DNA of 64,000 nt from Methyloversatilis sp. XJ19-49 (GTDB lineage Bacteria; Pseudomonadota; Gammaproteobacteria; Burkholderiales; Rhodocyclaceae). The notes under the pieces were generated by a model. It did no database searches and was not told the origin of the DNA. It was given only the letters and a program-made list of their open reading frames with translations. Shown piece by piece: positions 63,030 through 64,000 of this stretch (position 1 is the stretch's first letter; each line of letters begins with the position of its first letter). Both the position numbers and the translations under genes were made by a program. The stretch is from contig NZ_JANINI010000001.1 in assembly GCF_024580145.1 (NCBI RefSeq), positions 129,550 through 193,549 on the forward strand, in the 5' to 3' direction.

Positions 63030-64000
63030 TCAGAAGAATCCGAGCGCCTTCGTCGAGTAGCTCACCAGCAGGTTCTTCGTCTGCTGGTAATGGTCCAGCA
63101 TCATCTTGTGGTTTTCGCGGCCGATGCCCGACTGCTTGTAGCCACCGAACGCAGCATGCGCCGGATACAGGTGATAGCAGTTGGTCCATACGCGGCCGGC
63201 CTGGATGGCGCGGCCCATGCGGTAGGTGCGATGCACCGAACGCGACCACAGGCCGGCACCCAGACCGTACAGCGTGTCGTTGGCGATGGCCAGCGCGTCG
63301 GCTTCGTCCTTGAAGGTGGTCAGCGCCAGCACCGGCCCGAAGATTTCTTCCTGGAACACGCGCATCTTGTTGTGCCCCTTCAGCACGGTCGGCTGGATGT
63401 AGTAGCCGCCCGCTTCCTCTTCCTTGCGCACGCTGCCGCCGGTCAGCACCTCCGCGCCTTCCTTGCGGCCGATGTCGATGTAGGACAGGATCTTTTCGTG
63501 CTGGTCGGAACTGGCCTGGGCGCCGATCATGGTGTCGGTGTCCAGCGGATGACCGCCGCGCACCTTGTTCACGCGGGCAATGGCGCGCTCGATGAACTTG
63601 TCAGCAATGTTTTCCTGGACCAGCGCACGGCTCGGGCAGGTGCACACTTCACCCTGGTTCAGCGAGAACATCGCGAAGCCTTCGAGGCATTTGTCGAAGT
63701 AGTCGTCGTCGGCGTCCATCACGTCGTCGAAGAACACGTTCGGCGACTTGCCGCCCAGCTCCACGGTCGAGGGGATTATGTTCTGGGAAGCATATTGCAT
63801 GATCAGTCGGCCGGTCGTAGTTTCGCCGGTGAAGGCGATCTTCGCGATGCGCTTGTTGGTGGCCAGCGGCTTGCCGGCTTCGATACCGAAACCGTTGACG
63901 ATGTTCAGGATGCCGGGTGGCAGCAGGTCCTGGATCAGTTCGATCAGGACGAGCAGGCTGACCGGGGTCTGTTCCGCCGGCTTCATCACGATGCAGTTGC
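63030..64000 (-). CDS. aldehyde dehydrogenase, ExaC/AldB type (5' end outside window)
   Basis: The minus-strand frame runs off the right edge (residues [14 protein letters not shown] near the cut are internal in the family), so about the last 320 residues are present. Catalytic segment: [13 protein letters not shown], then [20 protein letters not shown] with the nucleophile Cys, and the C-terminal [20 protein letters not shown] and [23 protein letters not shown]-dependent oxidation of acetaldehyde or other short aldehydes from alcohol metabolism is expected. The DUF779 gene lies just downstream on the same strand. Confidence 0.96.
   Translation of the reverse strand, partial: NCIVMKPAEQTPVSLLVLIELIQDLLPPGILNIVNGFGIEAGKPLATNKRIAKIAFTGETTTGRLIMQYASQNIIPSTVELGGKSPNVFFDDVMDADDDYFDKCLEGFAMFSLNQGEVCTCPSRALVQENIADKFIERAIARVNKVRGGHPLDTDTMIGAQASSDQHEKILSYIDIGRKEGAEVLTGGSVRKEEEAGGYYIQPTVLKGHNKMRVFQEEIFGPVLALTTFKDEADALAIANDTLYGLGAGLWSRSVHRTYRMGRAIQAGRVWTNCYHLYPAHAAFGGYKQSGIGRENHKMMLDHYQQTKNLLVSYSTKALGFF

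Overview
The window is 64 kb of high-GC bacterial chromosome, densely packed with genes, with no phage, plasmid or CRISPR signature. Gene content and order point to a betaproteobacterium, most likely of the Rhodocyclales type (a Methyloversatilis-like genus would fit). The pointers are the rimP-nusA-infB-rbfA-truB-rpsO-pnp block, scpA-scpB-rluB, ppk/ppx, a STAS-MlaE fusion, PEP-CTERM exported proteins, and an ExaC-type aldehyde dehydrogenase with its DUF779 partner. This assignment is inferred from protein features, not from rRNA, which is absent.

Layout. 1-610: two small c-type cytochromes (the first cut by the window edge) and a terminator. 643-4601 (minus): min operon (minC-minD-minE) followed by a SpeE-fold gene, then hslO (Hsp33) and an ArsC/Spx-like gene. 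4784-5750: a secreted nuclease-fold-like protein convergent with a lipoprotein. 5837-9601: divergent ppk1 and ppx (polyphosphate synthesis and breakdown). 9609-13806: an Mla-type lipid transport operon (STAS-MlaE, MlaF, MlaD, PqiC-like lipoprotein, GAF protein). 13826-14203: gcvH. 14284-20186: PHP phosphatase, yciO, site-2 protease, trpS, scpA, scpB, rluB. 20229-28922: the transcription/translation/RNA-decay block from rimP to pnp, with a leader promoter and attenuator-like hairpin, an rpsO promoter and an rpsO-pnp terminator. 29010-29327: tRNA-Pro, tRNA-Arg and tRNA-His.

29491-32703: a GspG-like pseudopilin and a membrane GGDEF/EAL protein. 32722-38167: rdgC, then topoisomerase IV parE and parC separated by a long palindromic repeat. 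38180-43619: psd, a class III aminotransferase, an unknown membrane protein with a start-site hairpin, and an RluF-like pseudouridine synthase carrying five 51-residue repeats. 43723-45660: htpG. 45770-52685 (minus): a signalling cluster with a PAS-GGDEF-EAL gene broken by one amber codon, a CheB-CheR-PAS fusion and a methyl-accepting chemotaxis protein. 52875-54913: a BI-1 family membrane protein, a short HPF-like protein and a divergent NhaR-type LysR regulator. 55159-60740 (minus): a DUF429 protein, an ATP-dependent DNA ligase and its partner exonuclease, with two PEP-CTERM genes between ligase and exonuclease. 60765-64000: MEKHLA/PAS protein, M20 amidohydrolase, DUF779 protein and a truncated aldehyde dehydrogenase.

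Most genes are ordinary housekeeping genes. The points most worth a second look are: the single in-frame amber codon in the PAS-GGDEF-EAL gene; an Hsp33 that keeps only two of the four conserved zinc/redox cysteines; a long inverted repeat that would bury the ribosome binding site and start codon of an unknown membrane protein; the exact 153-bp tandem array in the RluF-like gene; and two families of REP-like palindromes. I did not find a clearly new multi-gene system.
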